Assembly (NCBI RefSeq): GCF_001465545.3
Contig: NZ_CP013480.3
Coordinates: forward strand, 2,108,001 to 2,172,000
Length of the DNA: 64,000 bases
Source: Pandoraea norimbergensis
GTDB taxonomy: Bacteria > Pseudomonadota > Gammaproteobacteria > Burkholderiales > Burkholderiaceae
Direction of reading: 5' to 3'
This document shows, piece by piece, positions 17,855 through 25,740 of this stretch. Each line of letters opens with the position of its first letter. The stretch's first letter is position 1. A program made the translations under genes and the position numbers. Below the pieces are notes generated by a model, which was not told the origin of the DNA, ran no database searches, and saw only the letters and a program-made list of their open reading frames with translations.

Positions 17855-19249
17855 ATGATCAGAAGCCAGGTTCGCACTGCCAGACGAGACGTCAGACGTG
17901 TCACGGGGACGCTGTTGTGCTTTGCCGCGCTGGTTGCGTGCGCAGCCACAGTGTCGGTGCGTCTGGCCGAAGCGGCTGACCCCTCTCAGAGCGCCAGCAT
18001 GCGCTCGCTGACGCTGGGTGTGCATGAGCAGCGCGAGCTGCCGCTGCCCGGCACGCTCGAACGGGTGGCCGTGGCCGACCCGGCCATCGCCGACGTCGTG
18101 GTGCTGCGCGGCACCGGCGGGCGTCGCGGTTCGGTGTTGGTGGTCGGCAAGAAGGCGGGCACGACACAGGTGTCGGCATGGCCGCGCGGAGGTGACGCCG
18201 TGCGCTGGGAGGTGCATGTGACCGGCGATCTGCAAAGCGCATTGGGCGATACCGGCACGGCGAGCGTAGACGCACGCGGCAACGCGGCGCTGATTCAGGG
18301 CCACGCGAACACGATGATGGAGCACAGCGGCCTGCAATCGGCGGCGGTCGATGCGACGGGCAAGGGCGGTGTGGTGGTCGATCGTTCGACGGTGGGTGAA
18401 ACGGGCGTGGTGCAGGTCGACGTGAAGATCGTCGAAATCAACCGCAACATCCTGAATCAGATTGGCGCGAGTTTCTCGGCATCGAAGAAGACGGGGTCGG
18501 GCAGCTTTGGCGTGGTCTCGCAACTGGCGTCGGCGTTTGGCGGCTCGGGCGGGACGGGCAGCGGTCAGGTGTCCAGCTTCGGCTCGTTCTTCGGGTCGAT
18601 CACGCGCGGTGCCTTCACGCTCTCGGCGGCCATCGATCTCGTGCAGACCAACGGGCTGGGCCGCATTCTGGCGGCGCCCACGTTAGTGGCACTCTCGGGC
18701 CAGAGCGCGAGTTTCCTTGCGGGCGGTGAGATTCCGGTGCCGCAATCGGGCGGCCTCGGCACGACCACAGTGACGTACAAGCCGTTCGGGGTGGGATTGA
18801 CGGTGACGCCGACGATTCTGTCGCCCAACCGCATTGCTTTGAAGGTGGCGCCGGAAGCCTCGGACATCGATTACACCAACGCCATCGTGACTGATTCGGT
18901 GCAGATTCCGGCGATTACCACCCGGCGTGCCGACACGACGGTCGAGCTGGGCGATGGCGAGAGCTTCGTCATTGGCGGGTTGATTTCACGTACGACGACC
19001 GCTTCGGTCGACAAGATTCCGTTGCTCGGCGACCTGCCGCTCATCGGCGCATTTTTCCGTGATTTGAAGTACTCGAGTGCAGAAAAAGAGTTGGTCATCA
19101 TCGTAACGCCGCATCTGGTCAAGCCGGTCGCCGCCGGCGTGACCATGCCGTTGCCGGGCGACACGCGCGAGCAGCGTCCCGGGCAGGTGTGGGGCGCTTA
19201 CTTGATGGGCGTGGCAAGTGACAGCGAACTGCCGGGGTTCTCGAAATAA
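17855..19249 (+). CDS. cpaC: Flp pilus secretin CpaC (RcpA)
   Basis: Outer-membrane secretin of the Tad system, 464 aa. A signal sequence (about residues 18-42, cleaved near AEA-AD) precedes the pilus assembly N-terminal domain (RSLTLGVHEQRELPLPGTLERVAVADPAIADVVVLR) and a BON-like middle part. The C-terminal secretin domain contains VQVDVKIVEINR, the GRILAAPTLVALSGQSASFLAGGEIPVP block and the terminal LPLLGDLPLIGAFFR-like motif (IPLLGDLPLIGAFFRDL). The start at ATG 17855 lacks a strong ribosome-binding site. It should form the ring through which the pilus exits. Confidence 0.95.
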   Translation: MIRSQVRTARRDVRRVTGTLLCFAALVACAATVSVRLAEAADPSQSASMRSLTLGVHEQRELPLPGTLERVAVADPAIADVVVLRGTGGRRGSVLVVGKKAGTTQVSAWPRGGDAVRWEVHVTGDLQSALGDTGTASVDARGNAALIQGHANTMMEHSGLQSAAVDATGKGGVVVDRSTVGETGVVQVDVKIVEINRNILNQIGASFSASKKTGSGSFGVVSQLASAFGGSGGTGSGQVSSFGSFFGSITRGAFTLSAAIDLVQTNGLGRILAAPTLVALSGQSASFLAGGEIPVPQSGGLGTTTVTYKPFGVGLTVTPTILSPNRIALKVAPEASDIDYTNAIVTDSVQIPAITTRRADTTVELGDGESFVIGGLISRTTTASVDKIPLLGDLPLIGAFFRDLKYSSAEKELVIIVTPHLVKPVAAGVTMPLPGDTREQRPGQVWGAYLMGVASDSELPGFSK

Positions 19250-19277
19250 CACTGGCGGAGCAGTAAGGAGTGCAAAC

Positions 19278-20609
19278 ATGAACGCACCGACGCGAATACT
19301 GGACACCATGACTGAGTTGCATCGCTTCCTCTTTTGCAGCGCGCATGCCGGCCACGGTCAGTGGCTTTCGGCGGCGCTGCGCGAAGAGGGCGTCTTGCTA
19401 CAGGAAGCGGGACGCCCTGCGCAGTTGCAACAGCGCATCGGCGATCTCGATCCGCAGGTGGTGTTGCTCGATTTTTCGGGCGAACCGACCGGCCACGCCG
19501 AAGAGCCGGCCGACGGCGGCATCGCTCAGGCCGCCGAGCTCGCACAAATGCTCAAGCGCGTGGCACCCAAGCTGCCGCTCGTGGCGGTGGGCTCGATGGT
19601 GCGTGCCGACGGCATGAAGGCCGCCATTCGTGCAGGCGTGCATGACTTCATCGACATGCACTCCACGCACGAAGAGGCGCTCGACGTCATTCGCCGCGTC
19701 ATCGATCAGACGCCGCCGCCCAGCGCTTCGGGGCCGGCCAGACACGGCCGCTTCGTGGTGCTGCTCGGCGCACGCATCGGCGTGGGCTGTAGCACGCTGG
19801 CCGCGCATCTGTCGCAGCTGTCGCAGGAGCTTGCGGTCGGCACGCCGTCGAACAAACCGGTCAAGGCGCAGGCGGGCAAGGACGACAAGTTTGATGTCTC
19901 CCTGCTTGGCCACGTCGCGCTGCTCGATCTCGGGCTGCCATCGGGCGATGGTCTGCTGTACCTGAATACGCAAAGCCAGTTCAGCTTCGCCGAGGCCGTG
20001 CAGAACCTGCGCCGCTTTGACGAGACGCTGGTGCACACCGCCGTCTCGCACGCATCGAGCGGGCTGGCCGTGCTGCCGCTGCCGCTCGATCTCGGCGATA
20101 TGCGCAGTGTGGCGGCGGCCGATGCGCTCGCCCTCACCGATCGCCTGCGCTCGTTCTTCGATCTGATCGTGGCTGATCTGGGCGGGTTTTCGAATCCGTC
20201 GTTCGTGTCGAGTCTGGTGCGCGCGGCCGACGAGGTGTGGCTCGTGGTCGATCAGAGCGTGGGCGCGATTGTCTCGCTGGCCTCGCTGCTGCGCGATCTC
20301 GAAGAGAAGAGTGTGGAGCGCAGTCATCTGCATCTGGTGCTCAACCGCTATGACCCGCGTTACGGCATGGCGGCCGACCAGATTGCCAAACGCTTCGATG
20401 TGCCGCTGCTCGCCACGCTGCCCGACCGGCCGCTGGCGATGCTCTCGGCAACCAATCAAGGCAAGCTGATTCTCGATACGGCACGCAGCGATCCGTACGT
20501 GCGGGCGTTGCAACCGCTCGCCGAACGACTGCTTGCCGCGCAGCATGCAGGCGCTGCGGCACATCGTCAGGCCTCGGGCTGGCTTGGCCGCTTCATTGGA
20601 AAGCACTGA
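19278..20609 (+). CDS. cpaE: Flp pilus localisation ATPase CpaE/TadZ
   Basis: A 443-aa two-domain protein: an atypical receiver-like N-terminal domain (VVLLDFSGE near residue 60) and a MinD/ParA-like ATPase domain. TadZ proteins position the Tad machine at the pole. The P-loop is degenerate: the segment GARIGVGCST carries Cys171 where the canonical lysine of GKS/T would be, and the upstream signature lysine is also missing. The Walker B-like HVALLDLGLPSGD and later VADLGG segments remain. Start at ATG 19278 follows AAGGAG. It ends one base before cpaF. Confidence 0.92.
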   Translation: MNAPTRILDTMTELHRFLFCSAHAGHGQWLSAALREEGVLLQEAGRPAQLQQRIGDLDPQVVLLDFSGEPTGHAEEPADGGIAQAAELAQMLKRVAPKLPLVAVGSMVRADGMKAAIRAGVHDFIDMHSTHEEALDVIRRVIDQTPPPSASGPARHGRFVVLLGARIGVGCSTLAAHLSQLSQELAVGTPSNKPVKAQAGKDDKFDVSLLGHVALLDLGLPSGDGLLYLNTQSQFSFAEAVQNLRRFDETLVHTAVSHASSGLAVLPLPLDLGDMRSVAAADALALTDRLRSFFDLIVADLGGFSNPSFVSSLVRAADEVWLVVDQSVGAIVSLASLLRDLEEKSVERSHLHLVLNRYDPRYGMAADQIAKRFDVPLLATLPDRPLAMLSATNQGKLILDTARSDPYVRALQPLAERLLAAQHAGAAAHRQASGWLGRFIGKH

Positions 20610-20610
20610 T

Positions 20611-21990
20611 ATGACCGACTCGATCGAATTTGCGGACGACAGGCGCGCTTTTGCCAACTCGCAGCAATTTCAGGACATCAAGACCGCAGCGCACGAGCAT
20701 CTGCTCGCGCGGATCGAGGAGCTCGGTGCCGAATTCGGCCGCTGGAGCCGGGGTGCCATCCAGCAGTTTGTCGACCTGGAGATGGACGGCTTCGTCCGCC
20801 TTCGCCGCATTCCGATCAACGAGGCCGAGTTGCGTCAGATTTCCGACGCGCTCACGAAAGAGCTGGCCGGTTTCGGCCCGATCGAAGACCTGCTGGGGGA
20901 CCCCGAGGTCGAAGATATTCTGATCAACGGCTACAACGACGTGTACGTGTCGCGCAAAGGGGTGCTGGCGCGCGAGGCGTTGCGGTTCTCCGACAATGCG
21001 CACTTGCTGCGGATCGTGCGCCGTATTCTGGCGCCGATCGGCCGCCGGCTCGACGAATCGAATCCGATGGTCGATGCGCGCTTGCCCGATGGCGGCCGCT
21101 TGAACGTGGTGATCGAGCCGCTGGCGGTGGATGGGCCGGTGGTGTCGATCCGGAAATTCCGCAAAGACCCGCTCAAGCCGTCCGACCTGCTCGCGCTCGG
21201 CAGCTTCAACGAAGAAATTTACGGACTGCTCGAAGCGGCGGTGCGCTCACGCTGCAACATTCTCGTGTCCGGCGGGACCAGCTCGGGCAAGACCTCGCTG
21301 CTTAATGCGCTGGCCAGCTTCATTCCCGCCACCGAGCGCGTGGTGACGGTGGAAGACACCGCCGAACTCTCGCTCAACCACCCGCACGTGGTGCGTCTGG
21401 AGTCGCGCCAAGGCGGCTTCGACGGCTCGGGGGAAGTGACCATCCGGGACTTGATCCGCAACAGCTTGCGGATGCGCCCGGACCGCATCATCGTGGGCGA
21501 AGTGCGCGGCTCAGAAGTGCTTGAAATGATGCAGGCGATGAACACGGGCCACGAAGGCTCGATGGCGACGATTCACGCCAACTCACCGCGCGAGTGTCTT
21601 TATCGCCTCGAAATGCTGGCGGGCTTCGCGGGTTTTCAAGGCAGCGAAAGCAGCCTGCGCCGGCAGATTACGAGCGCACTCGACTTCATCGTGCAGATCG
21701 GCCGGCTCTCCAGCGGACGCCGGCGCATTCTGTCGATCACCGAAGTCACGGGGGTTTCGGACACGGTGATTTCCACGCAGGAGCTTTATCGCCACGAGAC
21801 CTTTGCCGGGGCCGACGGGGAAGAAAAAGACCGTTGGGTGTCGCTGGGCATTCAACCGCACTCGCCCAAATTGCAGCGCTACAAGGACCAGACGCGCAAC
21901 GCGACGGCGGCCGCCGCGCACGCCGCGCAGCAGCAGGGCAATACGCCCCCCGATTCCGGTGGCGGCGGCTTCTTCGGGCGGCGTCGATGA
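20611..21990 (+). CDS. cpaF: Flp pilus assembly ATPase CpaF (TadA)
   Basis: Secretion ATPase of the type II/IV family that powers Flp pilus assembly (459 aa). The N-terminal domain leads into the catalytic core with Walker A GGTSSGKT (residues 221-228), Asp box VTVEDTAEL, Walker B MRPDRIIVGEVRG and His box GHEGSMATIHANSPRE. The C-terminus ends in a Gly-rich tail. The start lies one base after the cpaE stop, and the stop overlaps the tadB start (ATGA), so translation is probably coupled through this block. Confidence 0.96.
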   Translation: MTDSIEFADDRRAFANSQQFQDIKTAAHEHLLARIEELGAEFGRWSRGAIQQFVDLEMDGFVRLRRIPINEAELRQISDALTKELAGFGPIEDLLGDPEVEDILINGYNDVYVSRKGVLAREALRFSDNAHLLRIVRRILAPIGRRLDESNPMVDARLPDGGRLNVVIEPLAVDGPVVSIRKFRKDPLKPSDLLALGSFNEEIYGLLEAAVRSRCNILVSGGTSSGKTSLLNALASFIPATERVVTVEDTAELSLNHPHVVRLESRQGGFDGSGEVTIRDLIRNSLRMRPDRIIVGEVRGSEVLEMMQAMNTGHEGSMATIHANSPRECLYRLEMLAGFAGFQGSESSLRRQITSALDFIVQIGRLSSGRRRILSITEVTGVSDTVISTQELYRHETFAGADGEEKDRWVSLGIQPHSPKLQRYKDQTRNATAAAAHAAQQQGNTPPDSGGGGFFGRRR

Positions 21991-22910
21991 ACCCCCTCGT
22001 GTTGTGGGTCGCTTGCGTCGCGCTGTTCTTGGTCGCTGGCGGACTGGAGCTTTGGCGGCGTACTTATCAGCGCGCCCGCGAGCAAGCGACGAGCGCGTTT
22101 CTCGAGCGCCAACTTGCCCACAACGCGCCGCAATTCGCTGCGGCTGAAGGGGCCATTGGGCGTGTCGCACGCCGCAAGGCGCTGCCGTGGGAGTTCTTCT
22201 TCGAGCGTGCCGGCGTCATTCCGACGCCGGGGTTCTACGCAATGCTGGTGGGCGGTGGCTTGGCGCTCGCGTTGATTTTCTGGGTTTGGCACGGGCCGTT
22301 CTCGGCGTTGATCGTGCTGATTCTCTATGTGCTCGGCGTGGTCCTGCGTTACTGGCTGAAAGGTGTGCGGCGGCATGCCGAGATCGTGCGTCAGTTGCCG
22401 ATCTTTCTCGATGGCATGGTGCGCATGCTGACGGTCGGCAACAGCTTGCCGGCAGCATTCCAGACGGCGTCCGGCAATGCCGACATGCCGTTGCGTGAGT
22501 TGCTCGACAGCGCCGTGCGGCAGGTACAGGCGGGGGTCGATCTCGATGTCGCGCTCAAGCAGATTGCCCGCGTGTACCGCGTGGAAGAGATCTATCTGTT
22601 CGCGTCGGTGGTCGATCTGTCGACACGGTTCGGCGGGCGCGCCGATCAGATTCTGTCGCGCATGTCTGGCTTCATGCGCGATCGTGAACAAGCGCAGGCC
22701 GAGTTGCATGCGTTGTCGTCCGAGACGCGGATGTCGGCGTGGGTGCTGGCCGCATTGCCGATCGTGGTGAGCGCGTTCCTGATGCTGTTCAATCCGGCGT
22801 TCTTCGAACCCATGTTCCAGCAAACGTCGGGCCAGAAAATTCTCGCGGTCGGTCTCGGACTGGAAATCGCGGGCGGCTTCATTCTGTACCGGCTGGCCAA
22901 GTCCATCTGA
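21987..22910 (+). CDS. tadB: Flp pilus assembly inner-membrane protein TadB
   Basis: A 307-aa type II secretion F-domain protein. An N-terminal helix (LWVACVALFLVAGGLELW) and paired central helices (FYAMLVGGGLALALIFWVW, FSALIVLILYVLGVVLRYW) precede the F domain, which begins ILRQLPIFLDGMVRMLTVGNSL-like (IVRQLPIFLDGMVRMLTVGN), and a C-terminal helix pair. TadB and TadC together form the platform that TadA acts on. The ATG overlaps the cpaF stop by ATGA; a longer in-frame open stretch upstream to 21594 is a shadow of cpaF. Confidence 0.93.
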   Translation: MNPLVLWVACVALFLVAGGLELWRRTYQRAREQATSAFLERQLAHNAPQFAAAEGAIGRVARRKALPWEFFFERAGVIPTPGFYAMLVGGGLALALIFWVWHGPFSALIVLILYVLGVVLRYWLKGVRRHAEIVRQLPIFLDGMVRMLTVGNSLPAAFQTASGNADMPLRELLDSAVRQVQAGVDLDVALKQIARVYRVEEIYLFASVVDLSTRFGGRADQILSRMSGFMRDREQAQAELHALSSETRMSAWVLAALPIVVSAFLMLFNPAFFEPMFQQTSGQKILAVGLGLEIAGGFILYRLAKSI

Positions 22911-22926
22911 GCGAGAGGCGCCCCTT

Positions 22927-23961
22927 ATGAACCTTTCGGCCTTCACGTCGTTCGCTTCGGAGTCGCACACGTGGCTGATGTTCGGCCTGCTGCTGGTCGC
23001 CGCCGGTCTGTTGCTCGCGGCCTCGGCGATCCTGCTGCGCGGCATGCGTCAGGACCGCAGCGGGCGCGTGATCGACCAGATGCTGGCGAATCGTCAGCAG
23101 CAGACGCTGGCGGCACTGCGCGCGGCGACGGCCCCGATCGGCAGCTCGCTGTCGCCGGGCGATGAGGAGGAGGGCACCAACACCGGGGCGAAAGGCTGGC
23201 GCTCGCTTTTCGACCGCGCGGCGGCACTCGGCAAGCAATGGTCGGAAACGCGCTTCGGGCAGTACCTGATCGCCGCCGAAGATCGTTTGCTGCTCGCGCA
23301 ATGCGGCTGGGACAGCGTGCGGGCGAAATCGCTGTTCCTGTTCTCGCGCGTGGCGCTGGCGGTCGTGCTGCTGCTCTTCGTGTGGATCTGGCTCCCGGGC
23401 GGTGGCGGGTTGAGCACGATCTTGCGGTTGCTCGGTGCCGTGGGCGCGGGCCTGCTGCTGCCGAAGTTCTACGTGCAGCGCCGTGCGGCACAGCGCCGTC
23501 GCGAGATCGTGGAAGAACTGCCGTTGCTCATCGACTTGCTGCGGTTGTTGCAAGGCGTGGGGCTGTCGATGGATCAGAGTTTGTATGTGGTGGTGTCGGA
23601 CTTCCGTGAGGTGCTGCCCATTCTCTCGAAGGAGTTCGAGAACGCGAACCGCCAGTACGCCTCCGGGCGCGGTCGCGAAGCGTCGATGGTGCGGTTGCGG
23701 GAGGTGTACGACAACGACGACCTGCGCGCGCTGGTGCGCCTGATTGCGCAGGTGGAACAACATGGCGGCGCCGTGCAGGAGCCGTTGCAGCAGTTCAGCG
23801 ACCGGTTGCGCGAGCAACGGCGGCAGACGATGAAAGAGCGTATCGGCAAGCTCACGGTCAAGATGACCCTGGCGATGATGCTCACGTTGTTGCCCGCCCT
23901 GATGCTCGTGGTCGCCGGGCCGGCGATTCTGTCGCTGGCGAAGACTCTGGAGGGCTTGTAG
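22927..23961 (+). CDS. tadC: Flp pilus assembly inner-membrane protein TadC
   Basis: A 344-aa second F-domain protein. An N-terminal transmembrane helix (WLMFGLLLVAAGLLLAASAILL) is followed by a cytoplasmic stretch, two central helices (VALAVVLLLFVWIWLP, LRLLGAVGAGLLLPKFYV) and the F domain with EELPLLIDLLRLLQGVGLSMDQSL; the chain ends in a C-terminal helix LAMMLTLLPALMLVVAGPAIL. It is 16 bp downstream of tadB and 2 bp upstream of tadD. Partner of TadB in the inner-membrane platform. Confidence 0.93.
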   Translation: MNLSAFTSFASESHTWLMFGLLLVAAGLLLAASAILLRGMRQDRSGRVIDQMLANRQQQTLAALRAATAPIGSSLSPGDEEEGTNTGAKGWRSLFDRAAALGKQWSETRFGQYLIAAEDRLLLAQCGWDSVRAKSLFLFSRVALAVVLLLFVWIWLPGGGGLSTILRLLGAVGAGLLLPKFYVQRRAAQRRREIVEELPLLIDLLRLLQGVGLSMDQSLYVVVSDFREVLPILSKEFENANRQYASGRGREASMVRLREVYDNDDLRALVRLIAQVEQHGGAVQEPLQQFSDRLREQRRQTMKERIGKLTVKMTLAMMLTLLPALMLVVAGPAILSLAKTLEGL

Positions 23962-23963
23962 TC

Positions 23964-25034
23964 ATGACACGAACCGAATTGACGCGGGTGGGCCTGGCGG
24001 CGCTGTGCGTGGTGATGATCGCCGGGTGCGCATCGAAGGGCGGCGGTTACGGTGCGCCGTCGGCGGCAGCGCTCATGCGTGCGCAACAGGACGACGAGGT
24101 GAGGGCCAAGACTGCCGCGCCCGACACGAAGGAGTTGTACCTGTCGATGATTCGCGAGATGCAGGAGCGGGGCGCCTATTTCGCTTCGTTGGCGCACATC
24201 GAGCAGTTCCGGATTCAGTACGGCAACTCGCCTGACGTCGACATTCTGCGGGCCGACGCGTTGCGTGAGACCGGCCAGCCGGACGCTGCCGAGGCGACGT
24301 ATCGAACGCTGCTCGCCAGCCCGGTGGCTGCCGCCGCGTGGCATGGGCTCGGGCTGGTCGCCGCGCAGCGCAAGGACTATGCAGGTGCAACGCAGGCGCT
24401 GCGTGAGGCGGTGAGCCGTGCGCCGACCGAACCGTTCTATCTGAGCGATCTTGGTTTTGCGCAGCTGTGCAACGGCGACGCGGCCGGTGCACGGGTGCCG
24501 CTTGCACAGGCCGCAGAACTGAAGCCGGACAGCCGCAAGGTGCTGAGCAATCTGGCCGTGTATCTGCTGGTGACGGGTGAGCGTTCGCGCGCCGATCAGA
24601 TGATGACGCAGGCGAAGATGCCACCCGCCACGCGCGAAGCGATCGACAAACTGGCGACCGATATCCGCACGCAGACGCAGGCGGCGCGCGCTGCCGCCGA
24701 TGCTGCGGCCGCTCGGGCGGCGGCGCAGGCTGCGGCTGCGATCGTGCCACCCGCGGCGACGGTAGCGGCGGCTACGGCTGTACCGGCAGCACGCGCAGCC
24801 ACTGTGACCGCGACGGCAACGCCGTCGGCCTCGGCCAGCGCCGTGGTCGTGCGTCTGCCGGAGCCCGGCGCGCGTACCGTGGCAACGACGGCCGATGCGG
24901 CACCGAATCGTACGACCGCAAACGCAGGGGCGAACGGTGCCGATGCCAAGCTCGCGCGGGCCAGCGATGTCGCGCGCAGTGACATGCCGACGTCGATGCT
25001 CGACCGGTTTGCCAATTCGTCCAATTCGCAATAA
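23964..25034 (+). CDS. tadD: TPR lipoprotein TadD
   Basis: A 356-aa lipoprotein with lipobox IAGC (Cys about residue 20) and tetratricopeptide repeats from about residue 50 to 210 (for example GQPDAAEATYRTLLASPVAAAAWHGLG is one unit). TadD acts like the pilotin/assembly lipoproteins of other pilus systems, helping secretin assembly. The C-terminal 120 residues are an Ala/Thr-rich low-complexity tail, unusual in length for the family. Starts 2 bp after tadC. Confidence 0.92.
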   Translation: MTRTELTRVGLAALCVVMIAGCASKGGGYGAPSAAALMRAQQDDEVRAKTAAPDTKELYLSMIREMQERGAYFASLAHIEQFRIQYGNSPDVDILRADALRETGQPDAAEATYRTLLASPVAAAAWHGLGLVAAQRKDYAGATQALREAVSRAPTEPFYLSDLGFAQLCNGDAAGARVPLAQAAELKPDSRKVLSNLAVYLLVTGERSRADQMMTQAKMPPATREAIDKLATDIRTQTQAARAAADAAAARAAAQAAAAIVPPAATVAAATAVPAARAATVTATATPSASASAVVVRLPEPGARTVATTADAAPNRTTANAGANGADAKLARASDVARSDMPTSMLDRFANSSNSQ

Positions 25035-25110
25035 GCGCAGGCGTCAAGCTCACGACGACGCCCACAGAACGCGTCACGCAAAAGTAGTCACGCAACTTCA
25101 GGGAGACGTG

Positions 25111-25734
25111 ATGATGGCAGGCCAAATGCAACGATGGGAGAGGTTCTCCCCGCAGACCCGGGCGACAGATCGGGACGTGCCGGGCCAGAGCGGTCTCGCT
25201 GCGCAGTGCCTTGCGGGCATCGCACTGGCGCTGTGCGCGAGCTGGGCCGGCGCACAGTCGGGCCCCCTGACCGGTCAGATGGGCGGTGCCGACGCGCGTA
25301 CGGTGGCGCAGGCCACCGCCGCACCGGCGACGACCAGCGCGGCACCGCAAGTTTCGTCAACCGACGCAACAGTCGCGCAGGCCACGCAGGCAGCACCGGC
25401 AACCCAACCGGCTCAGGCCGCGCAGGCAAGCCGTGTGCCGCCGAATAGCGTGCGCCGCACGACACCGTTACGGGTGGGCGAGCACGCCGCAGACGGCATG
25501 CTGGGCGACGAGACCGAAGCGTTGCTCGCGTTGCAGGCGAGCAATCAGGCGGCGGGGCGGGGCTTGCCGATGCTTGGTGCGACGGCGTCGCGGGCTTACA
25601 GGCGCTATCTCGAAAGTTTCAACTACGCCATTCCCGCGTTCTATCCGACGATGGTGCAAAGCGATGGCGCGGGCGGTGGTGGTGGCGGCGGTGGCGGGGC
25701 GGTTTCAGGCGGAGGGGCTGGCGCGAGCCAGTAA
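25111..25734 (+). CDS. Small exported protein of the tad locus (DUF3613-like)
   Basis: A 207-aa protein. A signal sequence-like segment (CLAGIALALCASWAGAQS, near residues 32-49) is followed by an Ala/Thr/Gln-rich linker and a conserved C-terminal block LGDETEALLALQASNQAAGRGLPMLGATASRAYRRYLESF that I associate with DUF3613, found in tad loci of related bacteria. It ends in a Gly-rich tail. GGGAG at 25101-25105 supports ATG 25111 (or the adjacent ATG at 25114); the longer upstream frame to 24895 shadows tadD. The role in pilus assembly is unknown. Confidence 0.75.
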   Translation: MMAGQMQRWERFSPQTRATDRDVPGQSGLAAQCLAGIALALCASWAGAQSGPLTGQMGGADARTVAQATAAPATTSAAPQVSSTDATVAQATQAAPATQPAQAAQASRVPPNSVRRTTPLRVGEHAADGMLGDETEALLALQASNQAAGRGLPMLGATASRAYRRYLESFNYAIPAFYPTMVQSDGAGGGGGGGGGAVSGGGAGASQ

Positions 25735-25740
25735 TTCGTC

